Below are positions 26,921 through 38,347 of a stretch of 64,000 nt of DNA, one piece after another. Each line of letters starts with the position of its first letter. The stretch's first letter is position 1. Made by a program: the position numbers and the translations under genes. Source of the stretch: Portunus trituberculatus (lineage: Eukaryota > Arthropoda > Malacostraca > Decapoda > Portunidae); the NCBI RefSeq assembly GCF_017591435.1, contig NC_059303.1, forward strand, positions 6,417,860 to 6,481,859, in the 5' to 3' direction. A model generated the notes under the pieces. That model was not told the origin of the DNA, did not search any database, and saw only the letters and a list, made by a program, of their open reading frames with translations.

Positions 26921-27491
26921 AAGAAAGAAAGAAGGAAAAGGAGAGAAAGAGAAAAGACGAAAGAGAATTAAGAAGATTACAACTGAGATGAAAGAGAGAA
27001 ATAGAAAATAAGATGATATATGCGAAAGGTGGAATCAAGAAGGAAGAAAAAGAAGACCAATAGAAAATAAATAGAAAAAATATATATATAGTAAAATCCT
27101 TCAAATAGGAACTAAACACAAAATAGAAAAAAAAAACAGAAAAAAATACAAACACAAAATACAAAATAAATACAGAATACGAAATACAAAAATACGAATA
27201 AAAAAGAAAAAAGAAAGAAAAGAAAAGAAAATAGAAAAATACAAATAAAGAATAGAAAATGAAAAAAAAATTGAAAAAATACAACTGGTTAAAACTTTCA
27301 AATTGACACTAAACAAAAGAGAAACAACGAAAAAAAAGCTAAAAAATTGAAAAGAAAAAAAATACGCGACAGGAACGCCAAATAATCTACAGCCAAATAA
27401 AGAACAAATGAGTAAATAAGAGAAAAAAAATGGAGGACACGAACTGAAAGTGAAATCAATGAATGCACTGAATAAACGAACCAGGAAAAGA

Positions 27492-27498
<7 letters not shown>
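26921..27498. repeat. A-rich low-complexity tract
   Basis: Words AAATACAAAATA, GAAAAGAAAAGAAAATAG and AAATAGAAAAA dominate. Two similar sub-blocks around TAGTAAAATCCTTCAAAT (27089) and TGGTTAAAACTTTCAAAT (27286) suggest a ~197-bp duplication. Confidence 0.55.
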
Positions 27499-27528
<30 letters not shown>

Positions 27529-27556
27529 GATCTAAGCACAATCAACACCCGAGGCA

Positions 27557-27594
<38 letters not shown>

Positions 27595-27599
27595 CACAC

Positions 27600-27630
<31 letters not shown>
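27499..27630. repeat. (GA)n and interrupted (CA)n
   Basis: GA units lie at 27499-27528. CA units from 27559 to 27630 are broken twice by an extra A (ACAACACACAACAC). Confidence 0.95.
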
Positions 27631-27632
<2 letters not shown>

Positions 27633-28018
27633 AGACCAGGGATACTGAGACAGACAAACAGACAGATGAACAGACAGACAGGCGGAAATACACGATGAAA
27701 AAAAGAAAATTGAAACAAAAAAAATAAAACGCAAACTGAGAAAAAAAAATGAGACCAAATGAAAAATAAAGAGAAAAGAAGAAAATCAAAGGAAAGTCAG
27801 ACTGAAGCTTGTGAATCGTTGCAATGACAGGAAAAAGGATAAAAAGTCAGAAAAATGTTAAAAAAGCGTAACCAGCACGTCCGTACTTTCAAGTTCTAAG
27901 TGGAGAGGGCGTGTGTGTGCCTTTGACGTCTCGCTACATTACGCCGCTGCTCCCGCTACGCTGCTATTCTTTCTCTTTCCGTTTGGTAGATTTTGAACGG
28001 TTCTGCGCCAATGATAGA
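27631..28018. other. A-rich spacer with GACA words
   Basis: Imperfect GACA/GACAGAC words at 27650-27682 are followed by A-rich sequence, then mixed sequence near 27880-28010. No gene seen. Confidence 0.45.
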
Positions 28019-28265
28019 CGTGGTGGTGGTGGTGGTGGTGGTGGTGGTGATTTTAGTGTTTTTTTTTTTTGTGGTGGTGGTGGTGAATGGTGATGATTGT
28101 GTAGGAAGAAATGATAGTGATAGTGGTAATGAATAACAAAGGTCGTATGGGAGCTAATGGTGACAGTATTGCAGATGGTGGTGGCAGAGGACATGACAGT
28201 GATGGTGACTGCTTAGTAGTGTGGAATGTAATGATGGTGATGGTTACTAGTGGTAATGATGAGAG
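28019..28265. repeat. (GGT)n, T run, and decaying GATGGT repeat
   Basis: Perfect GGT to 28048, then T10, GGT again (28071-28085), then GATGGTGATAGTGGTAATGA-like words that become less regular to 28265. It looks like one trinucleotide array in stages of decay. Confidence 0.8.
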
Positions 28266-29412
28266 GAAAGTGATGGCAATGGGGTTGGTTATCACTATCA
28301 ACCTTTACATTACAGGGGTTTCAGTTTTCAAAGACCAACTGACAATGATAAGCTAACTGATACATATAACCGTGCAATAATCCTCCTCTCCTCCCTTTCC
28401 CTTGTTTCTTTAAGCCTCACTTTTACTATGCCTGATTTATGTTCGCAGTCATTTGAATCACAGTCGAATCAATCTACTGCGATTAATTTCATACACAAAG
28501 GAAGATGAGCCAAGGTAAAATCAAATTCAGAAAAGATTCAATCGAACTCTCCCATTGCCCACCATCGTAATGTAACCTTTTTTTTCATTAATATGAGTTC
28601 TTTTACATATGTCATGTTTTTCTTTGTTGACTTGTGTTACTATACCCTCGTAGTGTACAGAGGCTTATTATGTATGTATATTCGCAAGTAAAATTTCAAA
28701 AATTGTCAAAATAGCTACAAAAAATACTAAAGAAGAGCAAATTCAGTTAAGATTTGCTTATTTCATTGAAATGGGCAACGATTCTCAGCACTAAAGAGAA
28801 TGTAGAGTCAAAGTAAAAAGCCTGTTTATGTCCAGTATTCTTTTCACTAATCTTAACCAGTTAGCCTTGGCCGTGAACCCTCTGATATGTCCGCGGTCAT
28901 CTTATTAAACATGACAATTGATAGACTCTAAAGACATCAGAGAAAATGTAACACCAAAGGAAAATTCAAACAGTGGAAAGGAGGATGGCAGGTTACACTT
29001 CTGACCACAACTGTACTATAAGGAAGATAAAAAGATACAATCTTTCATCGGTAGAGTGTTTGGAAGTGGCTATGGAACGAGAAAAAAAATAGCATAGACT
29101 GCTTAGTCGCTGAGGAAAAATTAACCATAAAGCCATGAAAGAGTTAAAGGTGCATTAAAACTTCCCTCTTATTTATTCATACACTCTACAATCCCTCGAC
29201 ACTCTTATTCCCCTCAGGCTTAATACTCATGATCAAGTCCAGAGAAGTGTACGTAGGTAGCTCAGTGTGACTCCTATATGATATACGATGATGTTCTCCA
29301 CCATATAGTCATTTGATGTGGATATTACGGGTAAGGACAGAAAAAAGATAAAAAAAAAAAAAGTTGCATGGTGATGGAGGTAATGACAATCTGATGGTTG
29401 TGTAAAGTTGAT

Positions 29413-29414
<2 letters not shown>
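28266..29414. other. AT-rich unique spacer
   Basis: More than 1.1 kb without microsatellites. Loose repetition of words like CTAAAGA, GAAAATGTA and AAATTCA (28690-28970) hints at a decayed repeat, but I cannot fix a period. No gene recognised. Confidence 0.4.
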
Positions 29415-29462
<48 letters not shown>

Positions 29463-29522
29463 CGAAAAGACACCTAATTTCCCATACTTTTTCCTATTTC
29501 ATGCTTTCTTTATCGTTTACCA

Positions 29523-29562
<40 letters not shown>
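29415..29562. repeat. Paired (CT)n tracts
   Basis: CT tracts at 29415-29461 and 29527-29562 are separated by 65 bp. Confidence 0.96.
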
Positions 29563-29565
<3 letters not shown>

Positions 29566-29673
29566 GAGGGATGTGACTCAAGAGCTCAGTCAATCATGGA
29601 GGGAGGAAGAACCTGTTTGTGAAAGGACGCCCAAGGATTTCCCGAAGCTGCTGGAGGTCCCGGGCGCAACCTG

Positions 29674-29679
29674 ATGACA

Positions 29680-29734
<55 letters not shown>

Positions 29735-29735
29735 G
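29674..29735. repeat. (ATG)n microsatellite
   Basis: About 18 GAT/ATG triplets with a GTGATG interruption. The poly-Met frame is a translation artefact. Confidence 0.95.
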
Positions 29736-30670
29736 GGATGATCATTACCCTTTTTTTTTATCTCTCACCTCGCCTCGCCTACCTGAAGGATTATATGGCA
29801 GCCCAGGCCAGCCATTACCAGAGCCGAGTATTAAACCGGAGTACTTGGAAGAATTTACGATCTTACATCCTCATTTATATCCCCCCCTTACCTGCCTGGC
29901 CTTCCCCATTACTCCTACCTTCGCCTACCTTGCCCGATGTTCGTTCCTTTGCTTTCCCGCTAAGTTTTACCTGTTTGTATTTTTTTTTTTTTATGTATTA
30001 CTTGTTTTAAATATCTTCCTTTCCTAGCCTTTGTTTTCTCCTTTCGTCCCAAAATTGATACTTCTTCCTTTAAATTATCTTGTTTTATTATTTTTTTTCT
30101 ATCGGGCAATATTTTTTTCCTTTTCCTTTAAATTTCACCCGTTTCTATTCTCTCCTTTATCATTTGCTTTGAATTTATCATTTTCTAAGCCTCTGTTTTT
30201 GTCCTTTTTTTTTCCTCTCAAAATCCTATTTCTGCCCTAAAAATAACTTGTTCTCTAGGCTTTATATATTTTTTTCATTTCCTTTCAAAATTCTACTTTC
30301 TACCTTATGTTCTGCAGTATTACTTTCCATATATCTCTACTTCTCACAGCCTTCTACTTCATTTCCTCATCTCAGCCTCCTTCCCCTCTTCAATAAACCT
30401 ACTTCTAATCTCTCTCCGATCTTCCACCAGCATCTTCACTTCTCACGATCTCTGCCTTTTACCCATCATTCCTTCCTCCTTTCTAAAAAATCAACTACTG
30501 TCTATTTTCACATCACCTTCCTCCCATCTCTACATTTCACACCATCTACTCTCTCTAGACTTGAAAACACCTAATGTCAATTTTCACACCCTCCTTCCTT
30601 GCACCTTTACTCCTCCTCTACTCCACCACATCACCTCAGACTCCACGCTCACTGCATCCACTCCCTCGAC

Positions 30671-30673
<3 letters not shown>
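29736..30673. other. Pyrimidine-rich spacer
   Basis: C/T-rich over 900 bp, with TTTTCCTTT words and repeated AAATTTCACCC/AAATTATC-like fragments at 30060-30300. Possibly decayed tandem repeat. No gene. Confidence 0.45.

Positions 30674-30720
<47 letters not shown>
30674..30720. repeat. (CA)n microsatellite
   Basis: About 22 units. Confidence 0.96.
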
Positions 30721-30723
<3 letters not shown>

Positions 30724-30898
30724 CTGCGTCCCCTAATACCATCTCTGACTACCTTGCTTTTCCCCTCCAACCTAACCTGCCTGCCTCTACCTGCCTCTCC
30801 TCCTCTCCTCATCACATTTACCTTCCCTCATATAAAGTCATATAACCTTTCCATCACATATATCCTTCCCTAAGCCTTCCCCTCTTCATCATCGTCAT

Positions 30899-30939
30899 TC
30901 TCCTCCTGCTGCTGCTCCTCCTCCTCCTCCTCCTCCTCT
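30899..30939. repeat. (TCC)n with TGC units
   Basis: CTCCTGCTGCTGCTCC then CCT triplets. Confidence 0.92.
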
Positions 30940-31031
30940 CGTCTCCAGCACGGAATTAAGCATGAGAGTCGTGTGTTGCTTTCATGGCAAATCCCCGTTC
31001 AAGGTCACATCGACTCTGAGCTGGTAGGGTG

Positions 31032-31842
<811 letters not shown>

Positions 31843-31922
<80 letters not shown>
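31843..31922. repeat. (CT)n microsatellite
   Basis: 40 perfect units. Confidence 0.97.
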
Positions 31923-31924
<2 letters not shown>

Positions 31925-32696
31925 TACACCCACGAACACTCCTCTTCCCGACACACGGAACCAAGAGGAAAGAAAAAAATTTGAGTTAAAAATTCCGTGG
32001 CAGTGATGTTGACGCAAGACTAATGGTGTCTGAGGCAGGAAGATTCTTCTTTATCGACGACACCATCACCACCACCACCACCCCCACCACCACCCAAGTC
32101 ACCCTCTCCCTTACCCTTCTCTCACTCCAGCCTATCAACCCTCATTCCAACTCCTCCCCGTCCCTTCCATTCCTCCCATTCACGCGTCCTTCTCCCCTTT
32201 TGGGCCACCTCGTCATCACAACAGTCCCCCCGTGAAGACTGCGAAGACTGAGACGGTCCAGACGAGTCCCAGAGTGTCCCCAACCTCCAACCTCCCCCCA
32301 CCGAGACCCGCCCAGAGTAGTCCAGAACCATCCAGACCCCTCCACCCTGACAGCTCCCTCCCAGACACAGCCGCTATCGCCACGCCAGCACCTCCTATCA
32401 CCCCGTCTGCTGTCACTCCAATATATCGTGGCTCGAGTTATACTTACATGGTTTATTTCCCCGTCACCACGCGCCAGGTTGGAATTAATTAAGAAAAATG
32501 GCTGGATAATGATGTGTTAGTTTTTTCTGTCTCCCTGTGTGTGTGTTTTTTTCCTCCCGTGTCTCGTGTGTCTACTATTCACACGAGGGCAGTGCAGTAC
32601 CTGGTTGTATAGATATTTTATTAGTTACCTTTAGTCCCCCGTCCCCTACTGGAATTATTATCAAAACCACGCATCACTTCCTCCACTGTTTCTATC
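31923..32696. other. Spacer with (ACC)n
   Basis: An imperfect CACCAC run lies at 32062-32095. GC-richer sequence with CCAGACC/CCAGA words lies at 32240-32400. No gene recognised. Confidence 0.45.
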
Positions 32697-33120
32697 AGTG
32701 TTGCCATTTGCACACGCCACGCCACGCCACGCTACGCCACGCCGCCACGTTGCCACGCCACCAGACAGCCAGTGTTACCAGACTTACTCCACACTTTCAA
32801 ACAGTGTTACCAGTGCTTGTTCACGTTTTGCCATCTTTATTTCTAGTGTTACCAGGATGTTTATATTCATAAGCATACTGTTATCATATACTTCATCATC
32901 TATATAGTGTTGTCAAGTCCACTTCACACCTCATCCACTTAACTATCACTATCAAATCCACTCTAAACACAACCATATAACGAATCACTGTTATCATATC
33001 CTACAGAATACCACACACAAGGCCACTGTTACCATATCCACACATAGACCCTTACACTGCACTTCCATGTCAAAAAGAAGTCTTCCACAGGTCATCCACC
33101 CAATCAGTATTACCAGAACA
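32697..33120. repeat. Degenerate minisatellite, ~30-42 bp unit (AGTGTTACCAG)
   Basis: The word AGTGTTACCAG, or a near match such as ACTGTTATCATATCC, occurs about ten times (32697, 32770, 32802, 32844, 32876, 32906, about 32948, 32987, 33025, 33108). The unit drifts from CAGTGTTACCAG to CACTGTTACCATATCCAC along the array. A short CGCCA pentamer run (32710-32760) is embedded. Confidence 0.72.
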
Positions 33121-33415
33121 TCCACCCACGCACACGCACTGCTGCCAAACTCGCATACACCCACCTCTGAACTCAGCCGGTTTGTGTTACTTTTTTTTTC
33201 TCTCTCTCTTTTTAGTAGTCAGATTCCAATTAAACTGGCGGGAGGTGAAGCGAATGGTAAGGCAGCAAAGGAGGAGAGGAAGGGCGGAAATGGAAAAAAG
33301 ATCGGACGAAGGAGAGAAAGGCAGAGAAAAGGGTGAAAGGGGGTGGAGAGATAGAGAAACAGAGGAAGAAAGGAAACCGAGAAAAGATAGGAAGTGAAGG
33401 ATTTGGTGTAAAGGG

Positions 33416-33417
<2 letters not shown>

Positions 33418-33491
<74 letters not shown>
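33418..33491. repeat. (GA)n microsatellite
   Basis: 37 units within purine-rich DNA (33240-33600). Confidence 0.97.
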
Positions 33492-33492
<1 letters not shown>

Positions 33493-33669
33493 AGGGAGGG
33501 AAAAACGGAGAGTGGGAGAAAGTCTTCCTAAGAGAAACATGAAAACATAGGATCACTGAGGATGAAAGAAGAAAAACAAGAAAATACAGCAGTAAGTAAG
33601 AAGGTAAGTATGAAATCTGCCCTTGTATTTTTCTTTTTTTTTCTATTCACCTGTTAACAAAAGCCAACA

Positions 33670-33882
33670 TTAACCTCTTTAGTACCATGACGTGTTTTCA
33701 TATTCATTTTGCTTACTATTTAGTGATCTTATACAGCTTCAGAAACTTATGTGGGGGTTAGAATAGTGAAGACTTTGACCATTAATCTTCTGACCTCCAT
33801 AGACCCTTCCTAATGTCAACAAAATCGTCTTATCATACCCAAAACTCAAGGTAAAAATGAGACCCAGTATTGAAAAGGTCAA
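33670..33882 (+). mobile_element. TTAA-flanked MITE, copy D
   Basis: Starts TTAACCTCTTTAGTACCATG and ends CCCAGTATTGAAAAGGTCAA, so the right TTAA is mutated to TCAA. Internal words match copies B and E (GCTTCAGAAACTTATGTGGG, GACCATTAATCTTCTGACC, CCTTCCTAATGTCA). Confidence 0.92.
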
Positions 33883-34309
33883 ACAGCCAACTAGAAATAA
33901 ATACATAAAACAGGTTAACGATCCACAAACCTTGACCTATTTCCATAACCCATCCAAACGAGCAAAAGAGAAAAGAAAAGAGATTCCACAAAAAAATACA
34001 AACCACCTCATTTATCAACTCAAACGCTTACTCCAGAAACAAAACAAAAAAAAAAGAGTTAAGATGAGAATACTTCAAGTGAAGGAATGAAGAAATATGG
34101 AATGAGGGAAAGAGGAACACACGGGAGGGAAAAAGAGGAAAGAGATGAAGGTGTGAAATCCTCTGCAAGCTCCAGTCCACCCCCCAACCACCGGGATCCC
34201 CTTCGGCAGGATTATCGCGGCGGTAAAGACAGATATTAGCGGATTTTTCTTTGCGCAAACACTTAACACAACTTTCAGAGGCAAGGGCGGCAAAATCTGG
34301 TGGGCTCGG

Positions 34310-34310
<1 letters not shown>
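33883..34310. other. Unique spacer
   Basis: A-rich to 34150, then mixed sequence. No gene seen. Confidence 0.4.

Positions 34311-34394
<84 letters not shown>
34311..34394. repeat. (GA)n microsatellite
   Basis: About 41 units with one early AAAG interruption. Confidence 0.96.
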
Positions 34395-34398
<4 letters not shown>

Positions 34399-34486
34399 AG
34401 AATGAAATCTAAAGTGGAAAAGAAAAGAGAACGGAGGATTTTAACTGATAAAAACAAGAAAAATGTGAAATGTGGACCAAAAATGT

Positions 34487-34533
34487 GTGTGCATATGTGT
34501 TTGTGTGTGTGTGTGTATGTGAATGTGTGTGTG

Positions 34534-34564
<31 letters not shown>
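34487..34564. repeat. Imperfect (GT)n, tail of the minus-strand SINE
   Basis: GT units are interrupted by A, T and AA. Read on the minus strand this is a (CA)n tail directly following the SINE body. Confidence 0.9.
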
Positions 34565-34850
34565 TTCACTGTTTGATCTGCTGCAGTCTCTGACGAGACA
34601 GCCAGACGTTACCCTACGGAACGAGCTCAGAGCTCATTATTTCCGATCTTCGATAGGCCTGAGACCAGGCACACACCACACACCGGGACAACAAGGTCAC
34701 AACTCCTCGATTTACATCCCGTACCTACTCACTGCTAGGTGAACAGGGGCTACACGTGAAAGGAGACACACCCAAATATCTCCACCCGGCCGGGGAATCG
34801 AACCCCGGTCCTCTGGCTTGTGAAGCCAGCGCTCTAACCACTGAGCTACC

Positions 34851-34854
<4 letters not shown>
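34565..34854 (-). mobile_element. tRNA-headed SINE, copy 1
   Basis: On the minus strand the element starts with a tRNA-like head (34854 to 34783). It continues with a ~215-bp body containing CCCCTGTTCACCTAGCAGT, TCGAGGAGTTGTGACC, CCCGGTGTGTGG, GAAGATCGG, GAGCTCTGAGCTCG and GTCTGGCTG, and ends in (CA)n. The body is collinear with the copy at 45310-45519. Both internal pol III promoter boxes match consensus: A box TAGCTCAGTGG (34838-34848) and B box GGTTCGATTCC (34794-34804). SINEs are copied by LINE machinery, and no full partner LINE is present here. Confidence 0.88.
34783..34854 (-). tRNA. tRNA-Val(CAC)-like SINE head
   Basis: This folds as a complete cloverleaf on the minus strand. Acceptor ACCCGGT pairs with GCCGGGT (one T-G pair). 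The D arm is GAGC-type, the anticodon stem is CTGGC/GCCAG with loop TTCACAA (anticodon CAC at 34820-34822), and the T stem is CGGGG/CCCCG. There is no encoded CCA. Because the SINE body follows directly and the second copy shares the body, this is a retroposed head rather than a stand-alone tRNA gene, though a tRNA finder would probably score it well. Confidence 0.6.

Positions 34855-34897
<43 letters not shown>
34852..34897. repeat. (GT)n microsatellite at the SINE 5' end
   Basis: About 22 GT units, beginning within the last bases of the tRNA head. The SINE is therefore bracketed by GT tracts on both sides. Confidence 0.96.
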
Positions 34898-34898
<1 letters not shown>

Positions 34899-35280
34899 AT
34901 ACATTGTTCACACTACAATATTCCAATTAAATCATCATTATACTAATAAACAATCTCTTTCATATCAAACAAAATATAAGAAAAACAAAACATGACCAAT
35001 GAATGAATGAATATGGAAAATTAATATATTTGTTGTTTGTTGTCGTATTTAACATTAATAATTTGCAGCAGATCAAAGTAATGAAATGCATAAAACTCAG
35101 CAGGGACAATAATGTGTTTCTTTGATGGAATATTTTTTTTTTCAATGCCGATTCATTAAGGAAACATTAAACAGAATTCACTATGTCATGACGTTACCGA
35201 CGCAGCGCTCGAACCAAGCTTTAATTATCAACAAATTATAATGACTCTTGAACTCAGAACAAAGGTGTGCAATATCACTA
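34898..35280. other. AT-rich spacer
   Basis: AT-rich unique sequence. No feature seen. Confidence 0.4.
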
Positions 35281-35334
35281 ATACTGCTACTACTACTATA
35301 CTACTACTGCTACTACTGCTACTAATACTATACT

Positions 35335-35397
<63 letters not shown>

Positions 35398-35481
35398 GCT
35401 ACTACTACTTCTACTACTATTGCTACTACTACTGCTACTATTACCACTATTACTAATATAACAACAACAACAACAACAACA

Positions 35482-35559
<78 letters not shown>

Positions 35560-35572
35560 GCTGCTATTACTG

Positions 35573-35633
<61 letters not shown>

Positions 35634-35635
35634 CT
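35281..35635. repeat. Long compound (ACT)n array
   Basis: About 355 bp of ACT/CTA triplets, with scattered GCT, ATT and CCA variants and an internal (AAC)n block at 35461-35483. The Tyr- and Val-rich frames are translations of the triplet repeat. Confidence 0.96.
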
Positions 35636-37111
35636 TCACTACAGCTAGCACTACAGAAACACTATCATTAGTTGCCCGTTTCCTTCCTCTCCTCCAGATT
35701 TCTCGCATAAACCACAAAAATACCTTTCTTATTACAATAATTAAACATCTTTTCCCCTCACCGGCGTTCCCTTCCCCCCCCCCCCCAGACTTCACCTGAA
35801 CCGCTCCCCTTTCATACCTCTCCATTTTCCTTCCACTGAAACCACTCATCAAAGCAGTATTTTTCCCTCACTTCCATCGAATTCCCTCCCTCTCTCCCCT
35901 CCCTCTCTCCCTTACCCTCTCCCTCTCACCCGCTTCGTTCTTTCCCTCTCCCAACTCTCCCTTCCTCGCTTACGCTTACTTCTATCCTTCCTCTGACCAT
36001 TTCTTTCTTTCTCTCTTACTTTTCTTTTTTTCTTTAAATCAAACCCCACTTTCTATCTTATTTATTTCCTTCTTCCAATCCTCCTACTCTTTCCTTACTT
36101 TTCTTTCTTCCCTTATTTCTTTTCCTCTAATTTTTCTACCTTCATATCTTACTACTATTTGTTTCCTCTGTCACTCTCTGCCCTCCTTCTTTACTTTTCC
36201 TCTTCCTCAAACCTTCCCTCCCTTTCATCTTCGTTTCCTTCCTCTTCTGCTTCTTCCATTTTTCTCCTTCTCTTTCCTCCTATCATCCCTTCCCTCCTCC
36301 TTCATTCCGTTTCTCTCTCTCACGCTCCTTCCTTCCCCCAAACATTCCATCCGTCCTTCCTCGTTTCCTCCTCCTTGTTTTCTCCACTCCTCTCACTCTC
36401 CCTCCTTTATCCTTTCGTTCCTTCTCTAAACTCTTTATTTTCCTTTTTTCTCTCTTTACTCTTTTTTCTTCCCTTCCTTTCTTTCTTCCTTGTTTTCTCT
36501 TTTCCTCCATCATTCTTTCCCTTTCTTTCTTCCGTTTCTTCTTTCCTCTTTTTATTTTATCATTCCTTCCTTCCTTCTTTTCTTCATTACCTTCCTTTCT
36601 TTCACCATTCCACCCTGTTCTTTTACTTCCTCCCTTGCTTTCCCCTTCCCATTCTTTTCTTTCATCCTCCCTCCATTTCTCCCCTCTAATTTTGCCTCCT
36701 CCCTTGTTTCCTCCTTTTATCTCCCTCTTTCCTTCTTCACCCACTATCGCAGTCCTCGAGCGACAGTTCCCTGCCTCATTATGGAAGCATCGCGTGCTCA
36801 ACTGTCTCTCCCTTTGAAATCCGAGGGAGGGGAAGGTAAAGGGAGGTGGGGGTGAAGGGAAGAGGGTGGTTAAGGGATGAAGGGGCGGGCGTGCTGGAGG
36901 GGTGAAGAGGTGAGGTGCAATAGCTATAGTTGGGAGAGCGAGGTGACGAAGATGTAAGTTTTGGGGAGGTTAAAAACAATGGAAGGATAAGAAGATGTTT
37001 GGTTTCCGAGGTGTGATCGTGGGAGTGTGCAGTGAAGGAATGAGTGGTAAGGGGAAGAAGGTTTAACGCTGATGGGGAGTGGTTAGAAAATTGAGTAGGT
37101 TTGAAAGTGAA
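35636..37111. repeat. Pyrimidine-rich then purine-rich low-complexity domain
   Basis: From 35690 to 36760 the plus strand is strongly C/T-biased, with CCTTCC, TTTCTTCC and CATTCC words and a C run at 35774-35787. From 36820 it switches abruptly to G/A-rich (GGGAGG, GAGGTGAAG). The Ser/Phe/Leu frame at 36159-36689 is compositional. Confidence 0.65.
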
Positions 37112-37235
37112 GGGTAAATTGAGGATGTTGTATGACGATGGAGCAAATTGAGGATGTTTGAGGATGAAGGGAAATAATGAGGATGTTTTAAGATGAAGGA
37201 AAAATTGAGGATGTTTGAAAAATTAAAGGAAAATT
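37112..37235. repeat. Minisatellite, 28-29 bp unit (AAATTGAGGATGTTTGA)
   Basis: The anchor AAATTGAGGATG, or a near match, starts at about 37116, 37145, 37174 and 37202, giving spacings of 29, 29 and 28 bp. The flanks carry weaker copies. Confidence 0.85.
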
Positions 37236-37517
37236 TCAGAGTTTTAAGAAGATAGGGAAAATCTACGAATGCGGATGTAAAAAAATGAGGGCTAAAATTA
37301 ATAAAGACTAAAAGAATAACAGATGTGTAATAGATATGAAGGAAGTTTCAAGGTATGGAAGAAAATTAAGTCTTAGAATAATGAAGATATAAAAAATAAA
37401 GAAATGAGTGAAGTGAATCTTAAAACAACTAAAACCATGAGTAAATATTGAGAATTGAGAAGCCAAAAGTAAATGATAAAACACAACAGGGTAGAGTTTA
37501 GGTATGGCAGGGTTGAC

Positions 37518-37546
37518 TGGAAGGAAGGAAGGAAGGAAGGAAGGAG
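37518..37546. repeat. (GGAA)n tetranucleotide repeat
   Basis: About six GGAA units. Confidence 0.92.
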
Positions 37547-37575
37547 GGGAAGGAAGGCAGGCGATGATGGAATAG

Positions 37576-38016
37576 AGGCAAGCAGGGAGCAACAGCACGA
37601 GGAGGAAGGGCAGGCAATATGTGGCCCTTGAAGGTAATGTGTGGTTGAGTTTCCTGTGGCGAGCCCTTCACAATAATAGCCACCCGGACGAAGGTTTTGC
37701 GGTAAAGTTCCTGGACAGAGACAAACAACGCGCCATTGTATCATTTTACGAAGCACGGAGGGAAGAGGTATCAACTGATTCAGTAAACAAGTACATGGAG
37801 AGCCGTCCTGTCGCGTCCTCTCCCTGGTTACTGGTGTTGTTGTGTCTTTGTACGTGTTGTTTTTACTTCTCAAGATTTGTTTTCTGCTTGTGGTTTCGCA
37901 GACTTCTTTTTCTTATCTTAGCCGCCCCCATGCGAAGAGCGGCGAGGCAGGAAAAGTCATCAGCCGCGCCCTCAGCATCTAATGGTAACTCACCCTTTAC
38001 TACTTTTTTGGTGTAA
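37576..38016 (+). CDS. Unrecognised open frame, possible exon with hydrophobic stretch
   Basis: Open from about 37576 to the stop after 38013. It is not microsatellite-derived and carries mixed segments such as FAVKFLDRDKQRAIVSFYEA, then a strongly hydrophobic Leu/Cys/Phe stretch that could span a membrane, followed by basic and Ala/Ser residues. An AATGGTAACT donor-like site lies near 37980. I recognise no family, and another long frame overlaps on the minus strand, so this may be chance. Confidence 0.13.
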   Translation, partial: RQAGSNSTRRKGRQYVALEGNVWLSFLWRALHNNSHPDEGFAVKFLDRDKQRAIVSFYEARREEVSTDSVNKYMESRPVASSPWLLVLLCLCTCCFYFSRFVFCLWFRRLLFLILAAPMRRAARQEKSSAAPSASNGNSPFTTFLV

Positions 38017-38131
38017 ATGTCTTGTACTGTATTTATTTTATGAGACCCTCGCCTCGTGTCCTGACTGAAGGACGCCTCGCTGCCTCCACTCGCTGCCTCC
38101 CACGAGATGATGCTTTTCAGGCTGTAACCAT

Positions 38132-38184
<53 letters not shown>
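38132..38184. repeat. (GT)n microsatellite
   Basis: About 26 units. Complementary to the (CA)n tract at 38288-38346. Confidence 0.97.
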
Positions 38185-38186
<2 letters not shown>

Positions 38187-38285
38187 GGGTACAGGGCTTG
38201 CAACAAAGCGTTCAATCAAATATCAAAAGCCATTCAGCAAATGTTTTTAGTACTGTTATGATCTTCATACGTTCATAAAAAAGAA

Positions 38286-38287
<2 letters not shown>

Positions 38288-38346
<59 letters not shown>
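38288..38346. repeat. (CA)n microsatellite
   Basis: About 29 units, 103 bp after a GT tract. Confidence 0.97.

Positions 38347-38347
<1 letters not shown>

Noticed and set aside
34783..34854. Stand-alone functional tRNA-Val gene
   Set aside because: A SINE body shared with a second locus follows directly and no pol III T-run terminator lies just after the head, so it is treated as the SINE head.
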